The notes: generated from the letters alone by a model not told the origin. 64,000 nucleotides of DNA from Allodiplogaster sudhausi (GCA_945643635.1 CALZFC010000356.1:1540001-1604000); one strand, 5' to 3'; numbered from the stretch's first letter, positions 1 through 12,234 are shown. Numbers and translations are program-made.

Positions 1-140
1 CAAATTTCTCTCTTACTCCTCACTCTCTCTCTCCTCTCTCTCTTACTCTCTCTTATTCTCTTGCTCTCTCTCTCTCTCTCTCCTCTCTCTCTTACTCTCT
101 CTTATTCTCTTGCTCTCTCTCTCTCTCACTCCATTACTCT
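1..140. repeat. CT-rich microsatellite
   Basis: Nearly pure CT/CTT pyrimidine tracts. The reading frame that crosses them is low-complexity Leu/Ser and is not a gene. Confidence 0.9.
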
Positions 141-599
141 CTCCCTCTTTATATTTCTCTCTCTCTCTCCCCAGCCCCTTCTTCTCATATTCAACGACTC
201 CCTAACCCTTCTACTTACTCCTTTTCCTCCAACGTACAAAAATATCTCGTACCTCTTCGCATTTTGTTAGCAAAAAGAGAAGGGAGGTTATGAGTGCATG
301 ACGCTCTTGGCAAAAAGAGCAAATTCCTTCCGTAAGCTCCAACCCCTTCTCATCCTTTGTTTTTATCCCGTCAACTCCTTCACACCCTCCCCTTGACGAA
401 TAACGAGAATCTATTAAGCTTTTACGAGAGAACGGGTAAGAAAGAGAGTTGAGGCAAAGTTGGAGGAGCAAATACGAAAGTAAGTGAAACAAAAAGAAAT
501 ATGCAGTGAAAAATGACTGAAGCGAGAGAGTGATAAAGAGAGACCAAAACAAAGCTGAAAAGCGAGAATCTTCCCTGGCTTCAGTACTCAATCAATGAC

Positions 600-770
600 G
601 ATGGGATGAGGGAAGACGAAGCAGGATGTGATTGAGAGAGGGTAGGAGAAAGAGAGAAATAGTGAGAGAGGGAGAAAGGGAGAGAGTGATTGAGTTGAAG
701 AGAGACGTAGGAGAGATATAGAGAGAGATAGATAGCGAGTGAGAGAGAGAAAGAGGGAGAGAGAGTAGGG
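600..770. repeat. GA-rich microsatellite
   Basis: Purine-rich GA/GAGA tract, the complement of the tract at the window start. It lies inside the intron that precedes the vinculin last exon. Frames on the minus strand through it are Ser/Leu-rich artefacts. Confidence 0.85.
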
Positions 771-1148
771 GTGCATTGTAAAAAAAAGGAGTTGGGAGTG
801 CAATGGCGGACGCAACTGCAGTGCATTTACTCACACATCTTGCATGCTCTCAAGTCTTGCAACTCTGGGCGAGAGAATTTACAGCAAGAAACGAGTGGAC
901 ATACCCAATCAATAATGCCAAGCTGAGCGTGCCATTAAGAGGTATCAAATGTTGATACGCAGCGCCATATTTTTGTCCAAAGAATATTTATTGTAGTATT
1001 CGTATGAAACGAAACATTTGGCTCTGCGGCGTGCGAAAATTAACATGAATTGTGCGTGCAACAAAGAATAATATTGATTTTTGAACCCTAATTTGGAATA
1101 AAATAAAAAAATAAAAATCAGTAAAATCAATAAATCAATTTGTTTCAG

Positions 1149-1318
1149 GAAGCGAAGAGGACGAAGAGGCGATGCAACAGCTCGTGCTTAACGCGCAGAA
1201 TCTGATGCAGTCAGTCAAGGACACGGTGAGGGCGGCCGAGGCAGCCTCCATCAAGATCCGCACCAACTCTGGCCTCCGCCTCCGCTGGCTCCGCAAACCG
1301 ATGTGGTCCAACTTCTAG
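1149..1318 (+). CDS. vinculin, C-terminal exon (partial gene)
   Basis: Last exon of a vinculin gene; the rest lies off the left edge. Vinculin links cadherin- and integrin-based junctions to actin, and its C-terminal arm lies on the five-helix tail and helps bind actin and lipid. After an AG acceptor at 1147-1148 the frame (phase needing one upstream base) gives 55 residues and TAG at 1316-1318. Recognisable are [14 protein letters not shown] and [18 protein letters not shown], the near-invariant vinculin tail end, closing with KPMWSNF. In vertebrate vinculin the end is a similar basic Trp-containing arm. The intron upstream is at least 1148 bp and I saw no earlier vinculin exon in the window. 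A possible poly(A) signal AATAAA is at 1521-1526. In C. elegans the orthologue is deb-1. Confidence 0.93.
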
Positions 1319-2423
1319 ATGGACCCAAAAATGGACCCACCACAGAAAAGTCACCCACTCCCCAATACTAATACCATAGCCAAATTCCCTTATTTTATAA
1401 AAAAAAAAAACAATGCCATCTTTACTCCGAAATCCGTTGTAAGCGTTTCCAAACTTCTATTGAGGTTATTATCGATAGATCGATAGGAGGGGTAGATGAG
1501 AAACAAAGCTCACAAACACAAATAAAACAACGCTCACTGCCCGATGCCTATTATATAAGTTTATACTGCTCTAATGTGTTGCTCTCTCTTTTCTCTCATT
1601 CTTTCTTTCTTTCTCTGCTTTCGCCTCTCAATCTCCTCTTTCGCCATGCTCTCTAGAGATGCTAAATTTAGATTGCGAGATCTCTTTCTAGAGGGAGCGC
1701 TAAAGCTACTAGTCGAAAGTGCTGCTTCTTCACGTAGAAACCATCATTCTCTGATTTAAAGAAACCAGCAAAGTGTCGTTTGAGGAAATTGCGTGAAAAT
1801 GGATGGGAAAGAGAGAGAAGCGATAAAAGCGTCTTCCTTTATGCAATCAATAATCGTTGCGTTTTGCCTTACGATCTTCTTCTGCCTTAAAAGACAAAGA
1901 TGAAAAAGTGCCTTTATAAAGAGTATCAAATTGATATGAATATGGATATGAATAATTTTTTCTCTAATTTTTTTTTCTATAACAACATCCTATCAGTATA
2001 CTACATGCTAGTCGAAAGGATTTTAGCCGGAGGTTTTTCTTTTTCTGCATTCAGTGAAGCATTAATTTGGAACAATTCGCACCGTTGGGATCATGGCTGA
2101 CATTTTCTTTTCGCATAATGCTTAATAGCCCAGTCAGCCTTCTGTCAATGCCTTCTTTCTAAGATTATATATGAAAAAAAAACGTTTGCCTCTCTTTTCA
2201 CAAACGTGCCATTCTTTGTTCATTTCCATCTGATAAAGACTTGTACCATATTTGCAAATCGTATTGAAAAAAATGCTCGGATTTTATACAGTTTTTTTTG
2301 ATCATGTACAATTCCTATTAAGGTAGTCCAGTATTGCGCGGAGGCACGGAATAATTCAATTTGAACGCGGAGTCGATCACACATACGTAAATACTGCAAA
2401 TGATGAAGTAGCTCAGTCAGGTT
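1319..2423. other. vinculin 3' flank and dispersed repeat
   Basis: Convergent intergenic space between vinculin (+) and the transporter relic (-). It holds a probable poly(A) signal at 1521-1526. A stretch at about 2055-2330 (beginning near GAAGCATTAATTTGGAAC) recurs at about 14105-14420 and 24475-24790 upstream of GPCR copies. No gene is seen here; the small frames are pyrimidine-rich or AT-rich. Confidence 0.6.
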
Positions 2424-3578
2424 CTAATCGAAACGGGCGTCTACCTTCATCTTTCCAGCCATCTCAGTTAATACCTACAACCAAGAGTGTCGGTTTCAGA
2501 GGTCTAGGAACTTTAGAAAAAAAACAATGCATGACATCGCTTGAAAATGACTGAGAACTGCGAACCTGATTAACCGTGCGGCCACTGGTTTCGGGGCAGC
2601 GCCTTTTCTTGAGGATTGCGGCACATTTTAAGGAATGGCAGGCGGGCGTTTCTCAGAGTATCATTGCTATTTTGTTGTTGTTGTTGAATTGCTTCTTCGC
2701 CTTAGTTCATAATTATGAACATACTTGCCATGTCGCGCCCAGGTGGATGGACGCGAAGATGAGAGCAAGACAAGACGAAGTCACAAGCATCGACATGTTG
2801 ATGAGGAAGCGGCGGCCCACGCGGTCGACGAGAAGAACCGGAAAGAATGTCACCACCACGCGCAGAATGCTGATCGCAAGGTTCGCTGTAATCAATGACT
2901 GTATATGTATCTTCATAAACATTATTCACATTTACCAGGGCTGCATAAGAATATGCATACATACGTGGATATATAATTGTATGTATGTATGTATATACAT
3001 ACAAGACAGTACCGTAATTGGTGAACTTGTAGTCAAAGGCAGCGAGATCATGCAGTAGAAATGCCGAGTAGCCGCGGAGGCAGCGAGCACCCGTGGTTAG
3101 AAGGTTCATGAACAATGAGCTGTGAATACTTTGAATTGTTTGGCGCTCTCTTCAAGACTAACTAGGGGAACATGCTTCGATTACGGCGTGCCGTTTCTTC
3201 GCGTAATGAATGTATAGTGAGGTATCTGTTTCTCGACAGTTTTCTCGTGGAATGTATTGTGAGGAATTTGTTTCACACGACAATGTTAGGCTATCGGAGT
3301 ATGTAGTCCATTAGATGTGTGGAGAATGCTTCTCCGCAGCTTCATCCTTGGAGAATAGTTCTCTGCAGTTTCAAACTGACCTTGACGAGCACTCCGCGCC
3401 AAGCGGCCAACCGGATGACGCGCGTCGACCGTTCGGAAGGGATTGAAGATGACGCCGATGGTGACACCGCCGTCCGTTTGCTTGCCGAGCTTGCGGTCTG
3501 CCGCAAGCTTGCGCTAGACATCTCGCAGTGCAGATGGGGGCTCGTGACATCGACGCCGTAGTGATTTGCGCGCCTGTT

Positions 3579-5960
3579 AAGCTTGCAGGATGTTTTGTCA
3601 TTTTATTCAAATTGTTTTAGTTCAAGCAATCCATATTCATTGCTTGTATCACCTTCACATTAAAAAAATTGAATTTCCAGCTCCTTTTACAACGAGTAAA
3701 AAAAATGAAATACTTGCATCGTGCTTTAAGCGTATTAAGAGAGCCTCTCTGTAAGCATCAAGCTGCGCTCAATGGGCGCCTGCCCCGGGGGAAAGTGTTG
3801 GATTTTGGCAACCAAAATTTTATGAGGAGTACCCACTTGCATTGTAAAAGAAATAATGGGGTCAAATTTGTTATAAAAAATTTTTTCTTCCCAGTGCATG
3901 CAATAGTATGGCAAAATTTTGAGTGTTCATAACTTCCTTAAAACTTAATATTTTTCAGTTTCCTTTTTTTTGTTTTATTTGTCATTGGAAAGCACACAAA
4001 AAAGATGTACGATATGTTTTTTGAAAATTTCAGTTTTGACCAGTTTTAGGCATTTTTCTATTTCAGAAATTGTTTTTTGGACATTTCAACTATTTTACGG
4101 CCCGTGTCGGGGCCAATTAATAGTTGATAAGAAAGAGGAGAAAAAACTACACAAGATATGTTCTTATGAAGAAAATCGAAGGATATACATTTTGCGAAAT
4201 TTTGACTTGAACCTTGTGCACTCGCGTTTTTGCTCGTTGGGATGAAACTGTATAATTATTTTCAAAGCTTTGTTTTTGGGATAATATCGATGTCGATATA
4301 TTTGCCATTAAATTCTCTACCAGAAAAGGTATCTATCACCGAAATACGTATTACCTTGGGACTCAGAGAATGCAATTATATGTTTTTCGAAAAAAAAAAT
4401 TCAATGATAACTAATGAAACCCTCATTTTTAGTCCACAGAGGTAGCCAGCCGGAGCAGTTCTCCATATGATAAGATAGATCGAAGAATTCTGTATAACAT
4501 ATTCCCTTTTCGTGGAATTTGAAGGATATACAAGGATACACAAAGTATCGTCGCTATCCTTTAGCCCGAGAATTTCATTGTTTAGGTTATTCGAATTAGA
4601 ATATTCCAATATTTTTTTACGTTGAAGAATTTTGCTAAGGTAAGCTGATGCCCTATTCTTATAACTTATAACAGAACAATATAGACTTGAAAGTTTATTG
4701 AAAGGGGTTCACCTTGTTGAAAATTTCACGCTCTTTCTTATGATGTATGTTTTGAAATGCGGAAATGTTTGTAAAATATTTTTTTAAGCCTTCTAAAAGT
4801 ACAGAACGAAATTTTCCATAGAAATATAAATATTTCAATAAAAGTATGTATGTAGCATTTGAAGATCTCTCTGAGGGCTCTTAGATGATATACCTATGAT
4901 TTTCTCATATTGAGATTGAGCAAAGTTATGGATCGCTGAATGCGCTTTCGATATCATGGGTCGTTTGCATGACGTGGAAATACTTCTATATTGATAGAAA
5001 AAATTAAATGTATATCCTTCAAATTCCACGAAAAGGGAATATGTTATACAGAATTCTTCGCTCTATCTTATGATATGGAGAACTGCTCCGGCTGGCTACC
5101 TCTGTGGACTAAAAATGAGGGTTTCATTAGTTATCATTGAATTTTTTTTTCGAAAAACATAATTGCATTCTCTGAGTCCCAAGGTAATACGTATTTCGGT
5201 GATAGATACCTTTTCTGGTAGAGAATTTAATGGCGAATATATCGACATCGATATTATCCCAAAAACAAAGCTTTGAAAATAATTATACAGTTTCATCCCA
5301 ACGAGCAAAAACGCGAGTGCACCAGGTTCAAGTCAAAATTTCGCAAAATGTATATCAATCGATTCTCTTCGTAAGAACATATCTTGTGTAGGTTTTTCTC
5401 CTCTTTCTTATCAACTATTAATTGGCCCCGGCGCGGGCCGTAAAATAGTTGAAATGTCCAAAAAACCAATTTCTGAAATAGAAAAATGCCTAAAACTGGT
5501 CAAAACTGAAATTTTCAAAAAACATATCGTACATCTTTTTTGTGTGCTTTCCAATGACAAATAAAACAAAAAAAAGGAAACTGAAAAATATTAAGTTTTA
5601 AGGAAGTTATGAACACTCAAAATTTTGCCATACTATTGCATGCACTGGGAAGAAAAAAATTTTTATAACAAATTTGACCCCATTATTTCTTTTACAATGC
5701 AAGTGGGTACTCCTCATAAAATTTTGGTTGCCAAAATCCAACACTTTCCCCCGGGGCAGGCGCCCATTGAGCGCAGCTTGATGCTTACAGAGAGGCTCTC
5801 TTAATACGCTTAAAGCACGATGCAAGTATTTCATTTTTTTTACTCGTTGTAAAAGGAGCTGGAAATTCAATTTTTTTAATGTGAAGGTGATACAAGCAAT
5901 GAATATGGATTGCTTGAACTAAAACAATTTGAATAAAATGACAAAACATCCTGCAAGCTT
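3579..5960. mobile_element. 2.38-kb palindromic (foldback) element, TA-flanked
   Basis: Two arms of about 950 bp (3579-about 4533 and about 5012-5960) are near-perfect inverted copies around a unique centre of about 480 bp. Ends are AAGCTTGCAGG / CCTGCAAGCTT. With TA as target duplication the element starts AGCTTGCAGG, as in mariner/Tc-type insertions. The arms contain mirror-image small frames (3669-3932 and 5607-5870 read almost the same protein), which are a by-product of the symmetry. No transposase is recognised, so it is probably non-autonomous. Part of the centre (about 4795-4960) is related to the element at 20081-21667. It fills the transporter intron 5962-3574. Confidence 0.85.
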
Positions 5961-6535
5961 ACCGCATCCAGGTCTCCGAGTCGGTCGACGATGGCCGTCG
6001 GGCTGTCGGGCAGCAGGATAAAGATGCCGGCTTAAGACGCCGAAGGGCACGTTCGGAAGAAAGACCAAGTGCCAGTGCGCGTTTGACGGGAATGGAATGC
6101 CGGCAGCTTACTAGCGAGCCTGTTATGAAATTATGGCTTGCATTAGCTTGACAGTTGTAAAGAATTCACCCCATCATCCACCCACATGGGACGGATTCAA
6201 GAAGTTTCCCTTGAGTTTCGAGCAATTTCTAACGGTAAACACTTTTGATCGTCTTAACCAGAAGGCTTTCCTTTTTGTGCAGTTGAACTGACCCATCGCC
6301 ATGGACAGTTCCTGCATGGCTCCGATGGCGCCGCGCACTCGACGATCCAGACAGTCGCGTTAACAGACTGAATGCCGTTCGCGAGCGACCAGAGGAAGTG
6401 GCCGATGAAGAGAAGCTCCCAGCTGCGGGCGTAGAGTGACGCCGTACGCAGCAAGTAGAGTGACGCCGTACGCAGCAACGTGCCCGGCAAGTACAACGCG
6501 CACGAGATCAGACCAGTCATCCTGAAGAGAGCATG

Positions 6536-6640
6536 AGAGAGAGAAAGATAGAAAGAGAGAAAGAGGACTAGCGAGAGAGAGAGAGAGATAGAGAGACAGA
6601 GCGAGATAGATAGAGAGACAGAGCGAGAGATATAGAGAGA
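6536..6640. repeat. GA microsatellite
   Basis: GAGAGA tract immediately 5' (minus strand) of the transporter exon starting at 6531; on the minus strand it forms the CT-rich polypyrimidine region before the acceptor. Confidence 0.85.
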
Positions 6641-7899
6641 AAGAGATTAGACTCCATTTTCAATCATGACATCTACAATCCCCCCAACTCAATCCTCAGC
6701 AATGCCATTCCACATGTGCAAGCCAACACCAAGTCATTTCCGTACTGAACTTACGGAAGCTAAAATTGGTATGTACCAAACCACCAGAAAGCATGACCAA
6801 AATGATCTGCCAGCGATATCATGAAATTTCTATTTAACATTTTTTTGTCGCGCCCTCCCTACATACTACATACATATTTCCTCTTTTCTCTAACCTTTTC
6901 GAACAAAACTCTTTTACTAAATATATCTTCAACCTTTACTTTACCACTTTGATCGCTTGACCTTCACTCGCAGCTGCGCTCGCTGATAAACATCTATTTG
7001 TGGCTTAACAAATGATAGTTTCTGTCTGAACCGAACAGCTTCGCTATCCTTTGACCAATGACCAAACAAACAAGTTCAATTCTCACATTTAGTCCAATCG
7101 TCATTGAGGGAATACGGTTTAATTGTTTCCGTATAATTATCATGTCGCTTATCGCTTTTTTTCTCAAAAAAAAGAAGAAAAAAACACCGAAACTGCGACC
7201 GTATTTGTTTCACATCCACACAGCTATGAATTGACCAACGATGACTGATATCGGGAACATGGCGTTCAGTCCGGACCAGATCAAGTCCTAAAGCTGTCAT
7301 TTATTCCAGGAAGTTTGATTAATTTGAGTTTATTTTTTATTTGTTTAAAAATTCTTTTTTCGTCGATTGTTACAGTCGAAACGTCTTACGGCACCTTTGA
7401 CTTTCTAATGCCTATGTATGTATGACGGTGGCTTCAAGATATGATTAATTTACCAAAAAATCGTACAGGCATAAAGAGACTAAATAAACGCAGTTGCTCA
7501 CATATCCTCATAAAGGATCATTAAAATTAAAATATAGTATAATTTGAAAAAGAAAAAAAACATAACTTTCTTTGTTTGTTTAAAAAGCCTCTCTTCGTCG
7601 CTCGCTAGAGTCGAAACGTCGAAATGTCCAACCAGGGTCGGTTTTGAAGGTTCCTCGCCGAAGCGTTCTTCAATCGTTTTGTTGATAAAGCCTTGGATAT
7701 ACAAGTACGGTTGGTTCAACACGGTTGCAATATAGCCTGCTGGAAGAAACTGGTAAAGCAAGATCTATTGATTATACACAATAATAATATTAATGTTAAT
7801 AATTTTTTTTACAATGACTCTACCTTGTTGGAAACCACTGCTCATGCAGACGGCAAACGAAAGTAAGTTGATGCACGACGAGCCAAAACTAAAGCGCAT

Positions 7900-8775
7900 C
7901 CTGGAAGAGGGTGCTGAAATCAAAGAATGTCATGACGTTCATTCGTATATTCACATCTTCATCAATGAGCTTGCGAATAATAACAGAAGGAGAGGCGCAA
8001 TGATGTTATTGGCCTTAGCCACTGAATTTCTTTTCTTCTCTTGCTTACATAGCGATTGACAATATCTATTTCTTTTTCTTTCCCTCCCCATTTTTTTTTT
8101 TTTTAAATTACATTACTTGACCCAGAACTCAATAGTGAATCTTTACTACTAGTATTAATGTATCTCTTATAATTAATTGGTTCAGTGCGATAAAGGAATT
8201 GAATTGAATTGAGAGGGCCAATGATGGTGTCTCGGGCACGAGAAATGGAAAGCAGAGTACGAGAGCGAAGATTGGCTGTTGAAGATTTCGTTTCACATCA
8301 ATGCCGGAGCTACCGTGCTCCTTTTGTACGAAGTGTAATGGAGTATGGTCACGGTCGATAGAGGAGGCGTGCCAAGAGATGAAGTAAAGAGTTGAAGAGA
8401 TGAAGAGAGGGGGGGGGGGAGGGATCGTGAATTGGAAGAAGTACAGTAGACTGGTGGAAGAGAGTCTTATTCAAGAAGGAGGTAGTACAGACGTATCTGG
8501 GAAGTTCGGATGACATGGTGCTGATTGTGAGAGCAAGACAAAGAATGGAGGTATTTCAGCTTGACGCGTAAACTCGCATCCAATTTCCTAACAAAACAAT
8601 AGTTGCCATCCGATTTTTATAAGCACATGTTTTGACAGCTCGAAGTTATTTAGATTAGAGAGATTAGAGAAGAAATTGAGTGAGTCAGAGAGAAAGAGAG
8701 AGTACACTGTCACTCGATTCCACTTGACCCTAGAGTGTTGGGAAGTAATGTTCATGTCGCTTTGGCTCATGATAG
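7900..8775. other. intergenic, no gene seen
   Basis: 5' side of the transporter relic. AT-rich DNA, a purine-rich patch at about 8340-8530 with a G-run near 8408-8417, and no coding frame with recognisable content. Confidence 0.5.
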
Positions 8776-8823
8776 GGGAGCGGATTAAACAAAGGTCGCA
8801 GGTTCGATTCCTGCAGGTGGCAA
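8776..8823 (+). pseudogene. tRNA-Thr 3' fragment
   Basis: The last about 35 nt (AGGTCGCAGGTTCGATTCCT onward to GGTGGCAAC) match the T arm and acceptor 3' side of the tRNA at 18398-18469, but the D and anticodon arms are missing. It is the first of a tandem pair; the equivalent in the second block is the degenerate copy at 18254-18321. Confidence 0.75.
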
Positions 8824-8903
8824 CATTTCTGTTTTCCGTTTCTATTCAACTCAACTCTATAGATGGACAAACGTTATTCAGAGCTGCATTTGTGCTTTCT
8901 GCC

Positions 8904-8981
8904 GTCACCTTACAATTAGCTTAGAGGCAGAGCGTCGCTCTTGTAAAGCGAAGGTCGCAGGTTCGATTCCTGCAGGTGGCA
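8904..8981 (+). pseudogene. tRNA-Thr(UGU)-like, insertion in 5' part
   Basis: Carries the anticodon arm with TGT, the T arm and a pairable acceptor (GTCACCT against AGGTGGC, one G-U pair). About six extra bases (ACAATT region, 8912-8917) between acceptor and D arm break the tRNA geometry. Followed by CTTTT. Likely a damaged paralogue of 18398-18469; activity cannot be excluded from sequence alone. Confidence 0.6.
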
Positions 8982-9485
8982 ACCTTTTAGACTTTTTTTG
9001 GCTGATCTGAATAGGGCGAAATTCATAATGCTCGAAAATCTTCGTGTACTTCCTGCTTAGTCCGTTTAATGTAATCAAGCTCCTTCCGGCTTCAATCTTG
9101 TATTAGGCCAAAATTTTTTTTTCCAGGTGGATGGCAGGCCTCTGTTTACGTCGATTTTACAAATTTGCAGCCGATGGTCATATAATTTTGATGGAATCTA
9201 TCTGATTATTCCATACATCTCCGTGCCAGGCATTCAACATCAATTTATTCCAAAATATTTCAGTATTCGTTGACGAATACTCGAAGACTAATACAAACTA
9301 ACGGTTAAATATGGCAAGCTCCGAAATTGCGCTCATACATATTTGGCAGAAGTACATAATATTTTAAATTATGTCACAAAATATGCTAATATTTGTAAAG
9401 GTGAAAGTGTAATTAGAGTAATGTTTTCATGATACACAAGCAATTTTTTTTTCAAATATTTTAGTTAAGCTTCCTCAGCATCTTA

Positions 9486-12234
9486 TTAGAGGCTCGTCCT
9501 CCGCAGCTGCTCCCAGCGGCAGAGCAGCGCATTTTGCAAAGCACGCCTGCCACTCCCGCCGCCCAGCGTGTATGCAGTGAACTTGGAGTACTGCACAATG
9601 CCGGCAAATGCGCTGATAAGCGCGCTGTACTCGAACGGTGGCCAACTAAAATATGACAAAAAAAAACAAAGTTTTTTTTTCAATTTTTCTATCTTGTTCT
9701 CAAAAGATTAATAAGGACCCACAATCGTCGTGTATTGAAGACAAGAGTCGGGAAGATATAAGCTGCGGAGAGGACGAGGAAGCTGACGGCAAGACGATTT
9801 TCCGCACGACGTTGCGAACGAATCGGACTAGATCGTGTCTCGCCAGGCTGGTTTGACTAGGATATTTTTTTTTAGAATTTTCAATATTTTCCGAATGAGA
9901 AAATAGTGAAATTCTTCATACACTATTAAAACATCCAATATTTTAGTTAAGAAGGATATTTGGGCATTTTTATTTAATAGTCCAACTCCTTTCTTCTCTA
10001 CGCAAATTATGATTTCATTATCAACAACAACAAAAGAATGAATGATAAGACTTTTGATGCGGAAGAAAAGTGAGTTCGAGAAAAATTGAGATATTGTGAA
10101 GACACTATCAAAGTGTCCAATATTCTATGTAAGAGTAATATGTAAACATTTTATATTATCTCCTATCAATAGCATAAATAGTACAACTCCTTTCTTCTCT
10201 ACATAAATTATGATTTCATTGTGAATGTTTAAAAAAAATTACTGACAACATTTTTGTTGTGGAACGAAAGTGTGATTGAGAAAAATAGAAAAGTTGCGAA
10301 GACACTATCAAATCATCCAATATTTTAGGTAAGAATAATATTTATTTTAGCATTTTATATTTCCTCCTATAAATAACATGAATAGTACAGTTCCTTTCTT
10401 CTCTACATAAATTATGATTTCATAATGAAACATAAGTTTAAAAAATAACTTACAACACTCGAATGAACGGAAGAAATGTGTTCGACTCTGTGAAACAGTC
10501 CTCCTGAACCCATAATGTCAGTTTTCAAATCACGTGAAGAAAAATACTAGGAAGTGCTGTCCTTAGAAAGACCTTCTCCATAGGTCAATAGAAACAAAAG
10601 ATATTATTAACAAGCCATGAAGAGGCTGAATAAAAACAAACGCACCCGTAGAAGTTTGATTCTTTTGTCGTCGCTGAATTTGCATCTGACGAAGGATGCA
10701 AAGGTCGCAGAAGACCATTATAGTTACGCAATAGATCTCAAAGGCACCACTTTCTTTGTTTCAAACACAGCGAACTCGTAAACAGGCTTGTAGTGATTTC
10801 GTTCATGGAAGCGTGCTAACCAGGAACAAAAGAGTATTATATATCATATATCACATGAACGCGAAGAAAAAAAATTCTCAGTTATAGACTATAAATAGAA
10901 TTTGAAACGCATATTTAGTCAAACCTGCAGGACAATGTTAAAGGTGGAGTAGACGGCCGATCCGGACTTGGTAAAGTCAAAGGCCCAGAAGTTTCCATTA
11001 ATGTAGTATCTAAGTGGAATTATAAAGTTGTACTTGGTATAGAGCCCTAAAAAAGCCAAAAAATAAAAATAAAATTATGGCATACTTGAAATCGCAACAT
11101 TCGGTGTGAAGGGGCGTCGTAATGGCCGCGGCGCCAACGATCACAAATATGATAGTCGGGAAGGCATGTCTTCTACGTAGACGGCGGAAGTTAAGGGGCG
11201 AGAAGACGGCAACGAGGTGGAAGATCGCGAGCACGGGCAGTGAGAGCAATTGTGCGAACCAGCGGCCGTTGATGGCGAGAATCAGCATGGAATGCCACGG
11301 CTGGCCAGCTAGGATGATTGTGATTTATTGAATCGCTTCCCAATTATTGGTTTATGAATTTGTTGACTCCCTTTCATATTATTAATTTATAGCCGTTCTT
11401 TCAACGTCACCTTTCCGCTGCGGTTTTTGTTGCCAAGTTATGGCCACTATTTGAAAAGAGTAATGGAAATTCTGTTAACTCTTATTTACCAAGCACTTCC
11501 GTTCCGGTGAGGTCACTCGTCATGTCGTGCGCGAGTGTTGCGACGAGTGCAATGACGTCGAGCACGATCATGGCCTGGCAGAGCACAAGCACTGGCGAGG
11601 CGCGCATCGCAGGCATCAGTTGAATCTGGCCAAGACAGACAATAGAATATTCCAATCTTGAAAATAGGATATTCCAAGCAGAATCATTATAAACCTATTA
11701 TATTCCTACAGAATATTCCTAAAGAATATTAAAATATTCCAACCGGTAAAATAGAATATTTCAATAGGTATAAAGAATATTCCTGCCCATAATATAGAAT
11801 ATTCCAATCATCATATTAGTATAGTCCAACTGGGAGAATACAATATTCCATCCGGGATAATAGAATATTCGAACCTAGAGAATAGAATTTTCCTACCCGG
11901 AGAATAGACTATTCCAACTGTGAAATTGGTATATTCCAACTGTAATAATGGTATATTACAACCGATATAACAGAATATTCCAACCGGGATAATAGAATAT
12001 TCCGCCCCAAAGAATTGTAATCTATTAGCGCATTTATGCTTTTCTTACAACTCTAGAGATTTTTTTCAAGACTGACAAGAGACTTGCCATGTTGATATTA
12101 GTAGATCTTATACGTTCAATTAAAATGTCGCTTTAAAAATAGCAAACCACAAGGACAGAGAGCGTGGCAACGCAGCCAACGAGTGCCTGGCCACCGTAGC
12201 GCACGGCGAAACAGAGCCACCAGAACGGAGTCAT
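9486..12234 (-). CDS. seven-transmembrane receptor-like gene, copy 1
   Basis: GPCR-like membrane protein, probably a nematode chemoreceptor-type serpentine receptor; ligand unknown. Exons: E1 12234-12148 (Met, CFAVRYGGQALVGC), E2 11625-11490 (SPVLVLCQAMIVLDVIALVA), E3 11308-11086 (WFAQLLSLPVLAIFHLVAVF, then PLNFRRLRRRH and a second hydrophobic run), E4 11009-10925 (FWAFDFTKSGSAVYSTFN), E5 about 10735-10646 (CVTIMVFCDLCILRQMQ), E6 10503-10454, E7 9856-9723 (ENRLAVSFLVLSAAYIFP), E8 9645-9486 (PPFEYSALISAFAGIVQY, basic tail, TAA). Phases match at every junction except the start of E5, where about 28 bp present in copy 2 are missing and no good acceptor is seen, so this copy may be damaged. About 325 aa expected. 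I cannot assign it to a named sr subfamily. Confidence 0.7.
11641..12010. repeat. 22-bp minisatellite with GAATATTC, intron 1 of GPCR copy 1
   Basis: About 16 degenerate copies of a unit like TAGAATATTCCAACCGGGAT. Each unit contains the dyad GAATATTC. The array fills the intron between E1 and E2 of this GPCR copy and recurs in the same intron of the other copies. Confidence 0.9.

Larger units (their letters stand above)
2424..7899 (-). pseudogene. SLC2-type facilitative sugar transporter, decayed
   Basis: Major-facilitator sugar transporter read on the minus strand. Exons: 7899-7824 (Met start, SFAVCMSSGFQQ, TM1), 7736-about 7635 (GYIATVLNQPYLYIQGFIN), 7287-7214 (IWSGLNAMFPISVIVGQF, TM2), 6531-6293 (LLFIGHFLWSLANGIQS), about 6110-5963 (WHLVFLPNVPFGVL, LLPDSPTAIVDRLGD), 3573-3381, about 3100-3026, 2898-2725 (VLLVDRVGRRFLIN, the family's D-R-x-G-R-R loop), about 2651-2566 (PETSGRTVNQ, the PETKGR motif) and 2474-2424 (stop TAG). 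The first three exons and the two 3' exons join in frame. Damage: a frame change after VWIVEC (6330-6340) before RGAIGAMQELSMAMG, a 21-bp tandem duplication (LLRTASLY twice, about 6440-6480), a frame break and in-frame TAA near 6035, frame loss in exon 3573-3381, and no visible first D-R-x-G-R loop. Family assignment is firm; a functional product is unlikely. Confidence 0.85.

Noticed and set aside
61..834. Several overlapping Ser/Leu-rich frames
   Set aside because: They arise from CT/GA microsatellites and are low complexity.
2576..3058. 160-aa plus-strand frame
   Set aside because: It runs antisense through transporter exons, which have clear family motifs on the minus strand.
3669..5870. 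Pairs of similar small frames (3669-3932 and 5607-5870; 4230-4445 and 5096-5308)
   Set aside because: They are the same sequence read from the two arms of the palindromic element; no known domain and no start or splice context.
3579..5960. Autonomous transposon with coding capacity
   Set aside because: No frame longer than about 90 codons and no DDE-type motif in either palindromic element.
11122..11331. Basic plus-strand frames opposite receptor exon 3 (also at 21906 and 26589)
   Set aside because: Antisense shadows of a conserved coding exon; the minus-strand frame has the transmembrane pattern.
11641..12010. Could the GAATATTC arrays be CRISPR?
   Set aside because: The units are about 22 bp with no separate spacers, inside eukaryotic introns.
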